Shown here: piece after piece, positions 35,409-46,609 of the stretch
Layout: the number at the start of each line of letters is the position of its first letter
Numbering within the stretch: position 1 is the stretch's first letter
Assembly: GCA_002286855.1 (NCBI GenBank)
Contig: NRSV01000034.1
Span: 305,351-369,350, forward strand
Length of the DNA stretch: 64,000 bases
Reading direction: 5' to 3'
From: Bipolaris cookei
Lineage: Eukaryota > Ascomycota > Dothideomycetes > Pleosporales > Pleosporaceae
Notes under the pieces: model-generated
The model's database searches: none
Told to the model about the DNA's origin: nothing
The model's input: the letters and a program-made list of their open reading frames with translations, nothing else
Translations under genes and position numbers: made by a program

Positions 35409-36062
35409 AGGCAACATTGAAGGACCTCTGTAAGATACAACAAATGTTTACATTATTATTTTTTCTTCGTACTTTTACACCGTTGCCGTGCTCTGGGGCG
35501 GGCTAATGGCTTTTGAGCGAAAACCTGGTTTGCTGAACCTAAAAGGAAATGGTAACGACCATTTTTAATTTAAAGTAATAGTTTGAATCGTTTACGGTCA
35601 GCGCAGATGGCATCAATGATTGCGTGTTTGCCGGCCGGCTGGACAACGTTGGTGTCGGAACCGTACGAAAAATGGAATGTACGTAAAAAATCAAAACGAG
35701 AGTCTCTTGACCGGACACACTTCTCCCGATAGCAATGCCGACTAGGGTTTCAAGACGACAATGTGGTCTTGCCAGCTGTGAACCGGAGAAGAGAGAATAA
35801 AAGTGGTCGTTCAGGTACGCAAAGCCGGCTACTACCCCGCAGGTTGTGGCTACGAGTTGAAACCGGGCCGGTCGACATGCAACCACTAATTCGCATGTAT
35901 ACGCCTTATTGAGTGAAGAAGGACTTTGTCGAGTTGAGATAAAAAGCCATCGTCTCCGCTGCATTAGCCCGATGGGATTCTGACTTAGCACCTGCTTTTC
36001 CAATAATTTCGCTCCTCTACTCATCGCAAATAGTAACTTTTATCATCCCACTTATCACCGCC
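35409..36062. other. Intergenic
   Basis: No gene is seen between the peroxidase and the aldolase. Confidence 0.5.
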
Positions 36063-37109
36063 ATGGCCCCCTCCGCCATCCCAGTCGAAGCAACACCAAC
36101 GCCGCAATCCAAGCAATTGGTGCCGCACTCCAAAGACGATGTATCAAAAGAATTAACGCCGCTCCAAGCCATATCGCAGGGCGTATGTCTCCCCAGCGTC
36201 CCTCTCTTCTCCTCCCACGACAAACAACGCGCATGGATCCTCTCCCACATGGCCGGTAGGTCACCCTTCTCCCTTATCCTCCTCGCAACAAAATAAATAA
36301 ATAACCCCCAATTCAGGTGCCTTCCGGGTCTTCGCCCGAAAAGGCCTCACCGAAGGCATGAGCGGCCACATCTCGGTGCGCGACCCGGAAAACCCACACA
36401 CCTTCTGGACCAACCCGCTCGGTAAGCACTTTGGCCTGCTCACAGCCGCCGACATGGTCCTCGTCGACTACGATGGCAATATTATCGGCGGAAACCGCAG
36501 CAGGCCCGCCAACGCAGCGGGCTTCCTCATCCACTCGGCCGTCCACAAGGCGCGGCCCAATGTCAACGCCGCGTGTCACTGCCATGGTACGGCCGGTAAG
36601 GCTTGGAGCGCTTTCGCCAAGCCCCTCGACATGATTAATCAGGATGTATGTTACTTTTACGGCGAGGCGCAGGCTGTGTACCAGGATTTCGGGGGTATTG
36701 TGTTTGATGAGGCGGAGGGGAAACGGTTGGCTGCTGCGCTGGGACCAAAGGGCAAGGGCTTGATTTTAAGAAATCATGGGTTGTTGGTAGGTCCCTGAGC
36801 CTCTTACATGGATATTCCTTGCTGCTGACGATGAAATAGACTGTAGGGGATACTGTTGATGAGGCTGCTTATTTGTATACGCTTATGGAGCGTTCGTGTG
36901 AGGTACAACTGCAGGTTGAGGCTGCGGCTGCGAATGGAATTCCCAAGGTTTATGTGGAAGATGCGGCGGCCGAGTATACGTATAGGATGGGGAGTGATGC
37001 GGAGAGTTTGTATTGGGAGTTTCAGCCGGATCTGGAGTATGAGTATGAGTTGTGTAATGGGGCGTTTAAGCATCCTGAGTGTGATGAGGTTGTTTGGAAG
37101 GGGTATTGA
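36063..37109 (+). CDS. Class II aldolase/adducin family protein
   Basis: Three exons: 36063-36255, 36317-36786 and 36840-37109, giving 310 residues. The class II aldolase/adducin fold is shown by GLTEGMSGHISVRDPE, FWTNPLGKHFG, HSAVHKARPNVNAACHCHG (the zinc-binding histidines) and ILRNHGLL with TVGDTVDEAAYLYTLME. The length and the long tail after the domain match the fungal paralogues, which are annotated only by family; bacterial relatives cleave or epimerise sugar phosphates such as fuculose-1-phosphate. The product is probably cytosolic. The acidic C-terminal tail (DLEYEYELCNGAFKHPECDE) is not part of the catalytic fold. Confidence 0.9.
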
Positions 37110-39639
37110 GGGGTAGATAGATTACGGTTAGACTTGGGATAGAATGGATTAATGACATCGTATGTGCTATTCCCTATATTCCCAGTTTCTGAGTAAAGTA
37201 AGAAAGTCTCAAACAGATATGTAGGCGAGTTTGTTAAGTTGACGAAAAGTATCACGGACTTCAATGTTATATATTACTAATAATTGGCTCAAACATGATG
37301 CAAACTGGTAAGCAATGATGAACTGTCAGCTCGAGCAACTGTTCAAGGGTTTAAATTTCCCACAATTACTCGTTATTCGAAATGTTTAACATAATTGCAC
37401 ACTACTCCGGTTGAAAGAAAAACGACGAAGAATATCTTTAGAGAGAAACAATACTCTTGCTTCGCCAAACACTGTACGCGTTACATCATCGAACCCCAAT
37501 TACGTACCATACTACCAAACCATAACACCTTTCCTAGTACAGTATACAACTACCCCGGACACCCCAGCCATGTAACAGTTCGATAAGGTCATTCATCACC
37601 ATGCAAAAGCCAGTATCTAGCGCTCTCCTCATCTCCATCCCCCAGCACCGGCACCCTCAGTGACGGAAACGGATACCGCTCAAGCGACCTATCCTGCAGC
37701 ACGGGCTCCTTGATATTCAATGATTTTCATAGCGATCCCTGAAGCCTCCTGGTGGTCGATGCTTCGCGCGGATGATTCACGACGAACTTGCCGGCGGCTG
37801 TTGTAAAGTAGTCTCCATAAGGGATTTCGACTTTCATGCCGCGCAGGTGCGTGGAGCGATGAGAAGTATCCACAAGGTGTAATGCCGGCGTAGTATAAAT
37901 TTTCTTGTAGCTCTCGTCTGTCGTCATGAAGCTGATGCAGAGACTGCGGAGTTAGTAGCAGTACGTAGAAATGTTGTTTGTGAGAGGCTGCGCAAAGGTT
38001 GCCGATGCCTGGTAACAAGATTGTATTCGATAGAGAACTGAGCTTCTGAGCTACGTAGCTATCTATATACAGTGCTAGCTGCCCCTGCACAATCGAGTCG
38101 ATAAGACCTAGTCGCTCCGGTTGTCGGTCAGAGCGCACCGAGTCTCGGCGAGACTCGGAGCTCTAGGTGGCATCCGGATTTTAGGAGCAGGCCGAGATTC
38201 CATCGAGGTACAACACACCAACTAGGCTCTAGCCTATCACATTGTTAAAAATAAGCTCTAAGCAGTTTGCAGTCATGGCTGGCTTGTCGTTGTCTTTCTC
38301 GGTACTCTATGCCTAGATGATTATCTCCAGAGACTTGATACATGCGAGTCGGCTGGGTAGGATGAGTTGGGGGAGGTGCATAAGTATAGGAGTGCTGCAA
38401 CACGGTGTTACGAGTAACAAGAAGTATTCTCTCCCTGGCGACAGACGGCAAAGGATACGGTCGGATACTGTGTCACAAGGTCCGTGTCACAAGGTCTGTG
38501 TTAGAAGGTAATGATCATCGCGGGGCTCGAGGTCACTTGATGTGCCATCCCGCCAAGAACAACCATCCGAGGGATGGCAAGACGCTAAGGGATGGCAGGA
38601 CCAGAAGCAATGAAGATATAAGGATGGATGGGTTTTGATTATTTACTCTCGTTGTGGTCAACTCAAATTGTACTTTCTTACTAGTATCTTTACTTAACAA
38701 GATTGTTACTGGTCAGTCTATAGCAATATAGATTAGTGTTTGTCAAAACCTCCGGTTACATCCATAATTCCTTGCCACTACGAATCGCCAGACAACTCTC
38801 ACGGAGCTAGTCACCCATTCCTACTCGCCCTAACCCGGATCGAGCTCAGAGAAGCATTAGCACCAAACCTTATGTAACACACTGATGGCGTATTAGTTTC
38901 ATTTAGTGTGCAGACTTGTTGCGTGATTTGACTTACAGTGGCCCGCAACAGCCAAGGCCACGGGGTTTCTTTGTGGTGTAGATATAGTCAGGCTTTTCTT
39001 TGGCTCGTAGGACCATTTCTCCTGCCTCTGCTGTCATCTCCATGCCAATCATTCTCTAAGAGCAACCTTGTTTCTGCCTGTCATGCAAAGGTACTCATGT
39101 CGATTACCTCGACAGCCAACAAGAGATTGAGCCATATGCACCGGAATGAGACACCTTTGGAGATTATCATTGTCAAGTAATAGCTGCACGATAACTGTTC
39201 AACAAAGGTTGATACACTATTGCAGTCAACAAAAATAACAGACTATAGAAAAGTAACAACGTCGAATGAAACAAGACGTTGAAAATTGTAAAACAGGCGG
39301 ACAGCGAACAGCGCAAATCTCCGCCCATGTCCTCGACTACATATGTGAACATCCTAAGAGATGCCGTAGTTTAGGCTGCCAAATCAAGGACAGGTGCCAA
39401 AAAATACAAGTGTGCAAGACACCCTACTGTGCATTTAGCCGTCAGGTACAGGCGGGGGGTGCATCTACCGATCAGGGGATCACCCGCAAGTACGCCCCAC
39501 CCCTGGCCGCAGATGCTAGTCTGCCCTATGACCCACTGCATCGCAGCATGCAGCCGATATGAGATTGATGGCTTACAGTTGTGAGCTGAAGATTTCCATT
39601 TTGAGACTAGATTCTTGAGATAGGCATCTAAGACGAGTA
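37110..39639. other. Gene-free stretch
   Basis: No supported gene. It holds a perfect 9-bp-arm hairpin (38138-38158, arms CCGAGTCTC/GAGACTCGG, 3-nt loop) and an LTR-like block (38499-38760). It borders a decayed gene, so it probably belongs to the repeat-affected part of the window. Confidence 0.5.
38499..38760 (+). repeat. Possible solo LTR (TGT...ACA)
   Basis: A 262 bp block begins TGTTAGAAGG and ends CCGGTTACA, with a TATAAGG box-like site in the middle and a T-rich ACTTAACAAG stretch after it, as in Copia-type LTRs. I could not find matching target-site duplications, and there is no second copy in the window, so this remains a suggestion. Confidence 0.3.
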
Positions 39640-41670
39640 CCATCGCTAAAGTCGGGGTTGCCTCGTGCAGCCATTGGCGACAGTTATACGGCGGAAATTG
39701 GTGCCGGACGACCGCTGGGCCACCAGATCTCTCCCAACAAGGTAGCTATAACAGTACCTAGAGACCTTAACAGGATTCGCAACAACTATTCATGTTCCAG
39801 ATACGACTTGGCGTACCCCAAAGTCATGGATGCACAATTTGATGCTCATGTCCAGAAGAAAGGCGGATTCCAATACCTCGCTTGTAGCGGCAACCGTTCT
39901 GAGGGGATCTACCTGCAGGCCAAGGCGCTGAATGGTGATCTTGATTTCGTCACCTTTACTAGTGGAGGAAACGACCTATGTCTAGCTGGCACGATCAAAG
40001 ATTGCATCATGTTGCCCTACTTCAAGAATAGCGCCTGCGAGACGATTGTTGCAAAAGCCCAGGAGAATGTAAAGACGATCACCAAACACAACGTCAGGCA
40101 GATCCTCGAAGCGCTCAACGAAAAGATGAACAAGGGACGGCACTGTAGTCGTCAATAGTCACGCCCAGTTCTTCAACACGAGCATAAATAACTGTGAGGA
40201 GCAGTCGTGGGACTTTGCCTGGCTCCTCCCGCTGGGTGCCTCTTATCAGGCCTTGACCATTTCTCGTCGCCAGACCTTCGACCATTTGGTCTTTGACATC
40301 AACCGGGGTATCTGAGCAGCTGTTAACGAGGCCTCTGAGGACAGCAAAATCAAGTACTGGGTCGGTTACTCCGATTGGGACTGGTGGGTCAGTGAGGAGG
40401 TTGACAGTCAAATGTGCTCGCCCAGCAGCAACGGCAATTACCCAGGTAAAGTCAGCCGGACATGCAATTCATCAAGCCTGACAGGCATCCCTGGTTTGGC
40501 TGGCAGAGTCAAGTCGGTCGTGATTTACCACGCAAACGCGACTTGGATTTTGATATGGATCTCGAAGAGATGCTAAGCTCGGCCAGGCTCTCCAACTCTG
40601 AGAAACGCTAGGTCGCGCGTGTCAAGGCCGCTCTGGAGGCCCGCGAGAGGCATCCAAAGCGTACAATGTACGAATCAATTCTCTATAAGTCACCTGATTC
40701 ATGTGCTACCGTCAGACATAAACTTGACCGACGGGCCCGTTCACCACCAGGCTGCCCTGGAGATGACGGTCCGGGCATGACCCTTGGCATGGGTCTGCCC
40801 AACCAGGTTGGTGCTAATGTAAGTAAATCTCTGAATCGGCCCCCATAATCTTTCATATGCTTTTCTAATTATATACGTCGTTCTATCCTAACGCAGCTGG
40901 CTACCTTGCGATCGCCTCCTTCGCCCTCACCGAACTCATGGACCTCCGCTCCATCGTCCTCTGCGTCGACGCCCCCTCCTGCACCAGCCTCCGCGACGAA
41001 TTCACCTGCTTCTCCAAAACTGGCAGCAAATACTACTTAAACGGCAACCGTACAAACGCAAACTACGAATCCTTTTGCAAAGAAGTCGACGAAAAACGTC
41101 CTTCCGGCACAAGCAACTAGAGCTACTCCAAGCGCTATGATGCCAGTACCCCCGAAGAACACGACTTAGTCGTTAGCCTTGCAAATGGGAATTCGGTGTT
41201 TAGTAAGGACCAAAGCATCGGTTTCAATACCGAGAACAATAAATTCCTGTGATACAAAAGATAACCCGATGAACTGGAAGGGAGGCGGCCGTTACATCCG
41301 CGACGCGGAAGACATAGAATACGAAATGCATCCTCGGTGCAGCAATTGGCCGTGGTCGCCTCCGAAGAACGCCTACAGGCGCTGTGAGGGCTGTTATAAG
41401 GTATTCTTTGGGCAGTACACGGTTGAGAGGGCTGGCTGGGCGACATGGGATTGGAGACAGAAGACTATGCTGCCGAATATGAATGGGTGTTATGGGTTGG
41501 GAACTACGGAGTGGAAATTTGGGTATTATGATGATCCCGGGAAACATAGGGGGCATGAATGGAAGGCGACGTTTCAGACGCCGATTTGGGTGAGGGCGAG
41601 GTGTTGGAGCAATAATAAGGTTGTGAGGGCTGCAGAGGGGCGGACGGATGGGTGCAGGGGGAATGATTGA
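39640..41670 (+). pseudogene. Decayed SGNH/GDSL-type hydrolase with cysteine-rich C-terminal part
   Basis: The start shows the nucleophile block AAIGDSYTAEIGAG (from about 39661), then CSRYDLAYPKVMDAQF, SGGNDLCLAGTI and ITKHNVRQILEALNEK. From about 40138 the homologous reading (TVVVNSHAQFFN) is in another frame, showing an indel; it then has a TGA after DINRGI (about 40313) and a TAG after NSEKR (about 40609). The last block, FYPNAAGYLAIASFALTELM (about 40891), carries Tyr where the catalytic His is expected. A further frame change leads to RCSNWPWSPPKNAYRRCEGC and the end near 41670. The intact form would be a secreted esterase or lipase. Loss of frame at several points, splice-site damage and the missing His make it non-functional. 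Confidence 0.75.
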
Positions 41671-41932
41671 GGGTCGAGCATGTCTGGGTAGAGTTAGCAT
41701 TTGCTGTGGATGAAAGGTGATCGTTGTGTTCTTGGATAGTGCCGTTGCTATGTAGGTCTATTAAGCCTTGCCACAGTGAATTGTTTGTGTTGTTTTGATC
41801 TTGAAGTCATGGGCTCCGTATAATGTATTACATAAGGATTTATCCGTCTCTTCCAGAACTCCACGAGGTAGAAAGCTAGGTCAGCCGCCATGGGGTATAT
41901 CAATGCTGTCCGATCTCCAGAAAGCACTCCGG

Positions 41933-42682
41933 CTACCGCATAACTGGCGGCCTAGCCTCTTTATTGAAAGCCATCCTGCTGCACAGCCACTCAACTGCCT
42001 CTTGCACACCCGTACCTGTAAGCGCACTACAGGGCAACACTCTACTATCCCTCATATTACCTCCCTTCTCGCCCTCGAACACTCTGCGCACAAACCCCTC
42101 CTTGATCCTAACCACTTCGACACAATCTTCTCTATCTTGCTTATTCGCCAGAATAAGTATGGGCACGCCACTCGCCTCTTCATTCGCCAACACGCTCTCC
42201 AGCACAAGCTTGCACTCATCCAGCCTGCCTATATCCTCATTACTCGCTGCATTGCTCGCGCTCAGATCCGCTAGCGTCGCATTTCCCACATCACTACTGT
42301 CAATAACAAAGACGATGGCGTGGCAACTGCTGTAGTAAGATTGCCACAGGCCGCGCAGGCTATGCTGGCCGCCAACGTCCCATATCTTGAGGTAGATGGG
42401 CGGATTTGGCGGTGGTAGGGCAATGGTAGCGACGTTTTGGCCCACAGTAGGCACGGTACGGAGGTTGGCGTTGGACGAGGTATATGTGCCTTTTATCTGC
42501 TCAAGGAGGGTTGTTTTGCCAGCATTGTCAAGGCCGAGGAGCAGGACCGAGTATTCTGGACGTGAATGTTAGAGAGTGCGGGCCCATAGCCGATTGGGGC
42601 CTCAGATCAAATGATCCTGGGGATGTATGTTACCTTCTTTGCTCGTCGCATGCAGGTATATGGACTTGAAGAGGTGGTACAT
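41933..42682 (-). CDS. ARL3: Arf-like GTPase, Arl3/ARFRP1 type
   Basis: Two exons on the minus strand, 42682-42634 and 42555-41933, giving 223 residues. G-protein motifs are complete: P-loop GLDNAGKT (24-31), switch I threonine in PTVGQN, WDVGGQ (75-80), NKQD and a late CSAL. The N-terminus, MYHLFKSIYL, lacks the myristoylation glycine of true Arfs. In yeast Arl3 the equivalent MFHL start is acetylated by NatC and this targets the protein to the Golgi through Sys1; the Met-Tyr start here fits the same class of NatC substrate. It should act in trans-Golgi traffic upstream of Arl1. Insertions near residues 43-47 and 62-69 explain the length of 223 against about 200 in relatives. Confidence 0.92.
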
Positions 42683-43428
42683 GATTTGCGCAACGCGTAC
42701 TGTAGGCGCGTGGGCTTCACATGTTGGTGGTGGATCGGAGGGTCGGTACGGGACGCGGTTGATGCCTGTAACGTGGTCCTTATCGATAACAGGCTTGATC
42801 TGGAAGGGAAGAGCAACGCACACCACCCCTTTTTCATCTATCATTCCACACTCAAACTGCGTCTCCAGTATCCCATCTTGAACCAAGCAACACAACTAAG
42901 CAGAAACCACGCGAGATGAGCAACAACCAGATTCATAGCTTCTATCACTGGGTATATTGACGTCGAGCGTCGCCCGACATTACACTACAGGAGGTGGAGA
43001 AAGACAATATACAACATCAATCCATACACTCCAACTCCACTGCATCTGACATTCATCCCATCATTCAGATACACGCCCGGTTGTTTCTTTGGTTGCCGCC
43101 ATCGTCTTGTCCCACCTGCTGAACAACATCCACGCCATGTCCGTGGTGGTGACATGGTCGGCCTGGAAAGATTCCCTAAGATTCATCGACTAGGTTGAAT
43201 ATGTTGTCTGAGGGAGCGGTCTATGCGTTGCATCACTCCCTCATTGGCCCTAAGCTCCTCAGTAACCGTGGTATCACGAAGCTGTTACTACATATACGCA
43301 ACGTATACGCAACATATTCCTTACGCCATCTGGCGCAGGTATATCTAGCGGAGTAAATACGCCTGGCGGAAAGTGTAGCCAAGTGTAGAGATGTAGATGA
43401 ACGGTGTCAAGAACATGCAAGTGCAAAA
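42683..43428. other. Intergenic
   Basis: No gene is seen between the Arl3 gene and the next small minus-strand gene. Confidence 0.45.
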
Positions 43429-43929
43429 TCATAGGTCTCGCACAGGGTCATAAGGCCGGGCTCGTTGGGCCGGCGTGCTATTAGCAACGGCAGCAGCATC
43501 AGTAGGTACCTTCTGTTTTGCAGCTAAAGCTTTCTTGCGAGCTATGCAACAAACAGTCAGGTTCAGTTACTAAAGAGGTAGATGATTACACGTGCCTTCA
43601 TGCTTCATGCGAGTTAACGACAGACCGAGACGCTTTCCCACAACTTCTAAGCTCACTGATCGGATACTCTTTTCGGCTAGCTTCTGGTTGACATTGTTCA
43701 CAATCATCTTTTTTGTCTCTTGATCGAGAGCCCTCCATAGAATGTCAGGGTCTTGTTCTCTGAGCCTCCTCGCTTCTTTGGTTATTATGGCCTATCCATG
43801 GTCAGGTTTCGCAAAGGGTGAGAGATAAGAATACGGTCTCACCACAAATACGTCATCCCATTCGCGCGCGGTCAGCCCGGCATATCTACGAACCTCATGT
43901 TTTGACGGTTGATCTGGTAGCCGCCGCAT
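43429..43929 (-). CDS. Small unknown protein, three exons, putative GC-AG intron
   Basis: Three exons on the minus strand, 43929-43843, 43791-43596 and 43541-43429, give 131 residues with no internal stop. I do not recognise the family. The protein is helical and charged: YAGLTAREWDDVFV, then TKEARRLREQDPDILWRALD, a region resembling a small DNA-binding-like helix pair (SLEVVGKRLGLSLTRMKHE), and a basic end. The first intron is a normal GT-AG; the second must start GCACGT (GC-AG type), because the nearest GT gives a frame that stops early. Upstream exons are possible. It lies right beside a transposon cluster, so it could be a transposon-related accessory gene rather than a host gene. Confidence 0.5.
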
Positions 43930-44335
43930 GGCACCAAACGAGGTTGATAGTTTTTGAATTCACATGCGTCAGACCTGATAGCACGCGTCCTGGTTATAGC
44001 ATGCGGCCAGCTTGGCCAACACTGCCACCACAACCCCCCTATTACTCCGCGGGTCTGAGGTGTGTCCACATGAACGAGAAGAGCGCCACGCACGGGTTTA
44101 TTGGCCGCAGTTTGTAACAAATAGGCCGCAACATACGTAGTAGTTACGTGGTGCGCCACAGGGGCCACCCCTGAACGCGATGCCAAGAACAACAAGCCCA
44201 CAATCCTTCGTCTGTGTATCTAACCTCAGCAGAAGGACGCTTGGGCTATACTGCGCCTTTCCAACTATTTATATGCGACGATACATACAGGGGTCCTAGT
44301 CAAAATGATAAGTGCTGACTTTTCAGTTTTGCATA
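43930..44335. other. Intergenic, ends at transposon border
   Basis: No gene is seen. TA at 44334-44335 is the proposed left target site of the adjacent Fot1/pogo element. Confidence 0.4.
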
Positions 44336-44362
44336 ACGTCTAATACAAACAAGTCGGTCAAA

Positions 44363-44572
44363 TAAACATCTCTCCCTGTTACCCAACTGCTCTTTAGCAA
44401 CAGGCATCTAGAAAGCTAGTAATAGCTTAACTAGATAAAGGCCGAAGCACAACAGCCACGCTATACACCACAAACTCCTGATTTGTAAATAATTACCACA
44501 TAGAACGGCCTCCGGCCTAAGTTGTAGATGGCTACGAGCTACATAGACTATAATGGAATAATAATAATGATG
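44363..44572 (+). mobile_element. LINE 3'-end insertion with 11-bp target duplication
   Basis: This 210 bp is closely similar to 10341-10540, the 3' untranslated end of the LINE at 7-10.5 kb, and ends in the same AATAATAATAA-type tail. It is flanked by perfect copies of AGTCGGTCAAA (44352-44362 and 44573-44583). It is an extreme 5' truncation, inserted in the left terminal repeat of the pogo element, so it is younger than that element. Confidence 0.88.
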
Positions 44573-44684
44573 AGTCGGTCAAACAAGCGAGTCGGCCACT
44601 CCCCCAAGATCTCATCAAAACCACGACTATTATAGACTATTATAACGCAACCACAATAGTTGACATGAATCTTAGTAGGCTGTT

Positions 44685-46337
44685 CTATATAGAATTTATC
44701 GATTTTACTTGCTTATATCTGCGCATGTTATGCCCTGCCTTGACGCAGCGTCTCCAGTGCCTTTGCGATGGCTCGCCCACCTCAGCGCGCGCTCTCTTCT
44801 TTACCTTCTTCCCATCACCACGCGCCCCAAACTCCCTTAGAGCTGCTAACTGCTCTCCCTCCTTTACTATTAGAGCTCCTTTCCTCCGCAATCGCTTTCT
44901 TTTATGCGATTTTCGTCGCGTGGCGGCTGCGTTAGCTGCTTCAAGCTCAGCGTTGCGTTTTTGTGACGATACCAACTTGTGCGCAATAATCAAAGCGCCT
45001 TTAGCCAGCCTTTCAAGAGCAACCACCATGCTTGTTGGTGAGCTAGCTATATGCCTCTGTATCCCCTGCTTCACTAGCGTCGATTGCGACCCTAATTCTA
45101 GGGTATTTCTTGGGGTTTGCGACAACCAGGGCAGATCTTCTACAGCAAGTGGTGTTGGCGTCCGTAGCTTGACGTCGAGCTTCGATATCACCACCTCTGG
45201 GTCGTGTGGGACTAAGCCGGCGCCTCGAAACCCTCCTAGAATATTGTCTTTTGTAATAATCTTGTAATAGGCTTGATGGAAGGCTGGAAAGAACTCTGTC
45301 TTTGTCATGTGGTTGATCCCATTGCGCATCATCTCCTCGGCTTGGCGCCCATACGCCCTCTCCAAAGGGGAAAAGCAGCGCATATCAAGTGGCTGTAGTA
45401 GATAGGAAGAGTGTGTGGTCATACATAGAGTGATAATCTTTGCCTCCTTGCAGTATTGCTGGAACTCGAGCGAGTTATGGCTCTCATGACCATCAAGAAT
45501 GAGTAGACGATAGCCTCCAATACTACGCTCTTTCGTATGCCTGTCAAAGAGCTCCAACCACTTCAGCCCAAGCTCATTCGTCGTCCAGCCATTTTCAGAG
45601 ACTGCATGAACCCAATCCAAAGGTAGGCTATTCTCCTTGTATCAGGCAGAGAGGTGATGCTTGCCTTGAAAGATGATCAAGGGTGGGATCGCCCAGCCAG
45701 CTGCGCTGACACAAACCACGCTGGTAACCCACTCTCGGTTGCTCTGCTGCATAGATTTTGGCTTTGACCGACATTCATAGACTGTGACTACTGCTGACAC
45801 ATTGTACATGCCCATCATGAAGCCCGTCTCGTCAAAATTGTACATATCGTCGTTCTGGATCCCATACTTGGCTTTGGTATTCTGTACAAGGCGGAACCAG
45901 TCCTGCACTAGCCCGGGATCTTCACAGAGAGCTCTCTTGTAGTCTTACTTTCGATTGAAGTTAATTTTGAGCTCTGGTACACGCTTTACAAAGTTTTTTG
46001 CACAGTTATGGCCAACAGGGTCACGATTACGCGCAGCTAACAAAGAATTAGCCATATCTTCGATTGTAGTGAGCTGAAGAGGAAATCCCCGTTCATCTAG
46101 ATCTATGACGTGCTGGGTAGTTGTCTCTTCTTCTGTAGTGACGAGCTTCATTGAGTTAGGCCTACTGTTACGTTGTGAAGGTTTTCCAGCGCGTCGATCG
46201 CTTAATGTTCGATGAGAGACGTTGTATAGCCGCGCTGCCACTCGAAGAGTTAATGTTGCGTTTTTCTGGATAGCGAAAAGTGCTAGCTGTATATGGGCTT
46301 CTTCTGATACCTGTTGCACTCTATAGCGTTGAGGCAT
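44685..46337 (-). pseudogene. Transposase of element 1 (DDE, CENP-B type) with two stops
   Basis: A single reading frame of 550 codons from ATG 46337, broken only by TAA after NFNRK (about 45942) and TGA after HHLSA (about 45639). Both fit RIP: CAA to TAA and TGG to TGA. The order is psq-like HTH (LTLRVAARLYNVSHRTLSDR), CENP-B HTH (NCAKNFVKRVPEL), and DDE domain with NFDETGFMMG, LLILDGHESH and LQPLDMRCFSPLERAYG. The C-terminal zinc knuckle has lost its last cysteine (CVKAGHNMRRYKQ, Cys to Tyr). It is inactive as it stands, though only lightly damaged. Confidence 0.88.
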
Positions 46338-46609
46338 CGCGTGTAATGATCATGTAATAGTCAAAGTTGATAGGGTCTTGGCGGAGTGGCCGACTCGCTT
46401 GAATTAGACATTATCACAAGTAATTTTAGAATTAGGTCCTTTGCGATAGTATGACTATGTAATGGATAGTTCTGTTGGGGCTAAAAGTAGTTGTTGAGTG
46501 TGTAGATTGCTAACTATGTATAGCTCGGCTGATATAGGGTGGCGCCAAGTCATGTGACCTAGCGTCCTCATGACATGTGATCGGAGTATTTTCAACAACG
46601 TAGTTTATA

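Larger units (their letters stand above)
44336..46411 (-). mobile_element. Fot1/pogo-type DNA transposon 1, interrupted by a LINE fragment
   Basis: The left end begins ACGTCTAATACAAACAAG and the right end, reverse-complemented, begins ATGTCTAATTCAAGCGAG, so these are terminal inverted repeats; TA is found at both borders (44334-44335 and 46412-46413), the target of this superfamily. Further inside, GAGTCGGCCACTCC at 44589-44602 matches the reverse complement near the right end. A LINE 3' fragment is inserted in the left repeat. Without it the element is about 1.86 kb, the usual Fot1 size. It carries one transposase gene on the minus strand with two stops. Confidence 0.85.

Noticed and set aside
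26801..37109. Secondary-metabolite cluster around the regulator, rhodopsin-like protein and peroxidase
   Set aside because: No polyketide, peptide or terpene synthase, P450 or methyltransferase is seen; the genes look like unrelated neighbours.
44665..45267. 200-codon plus-strand frame
   Set aside because: It is the reverse of the element 1 transposase, whose motifs on the minus strand are clear.
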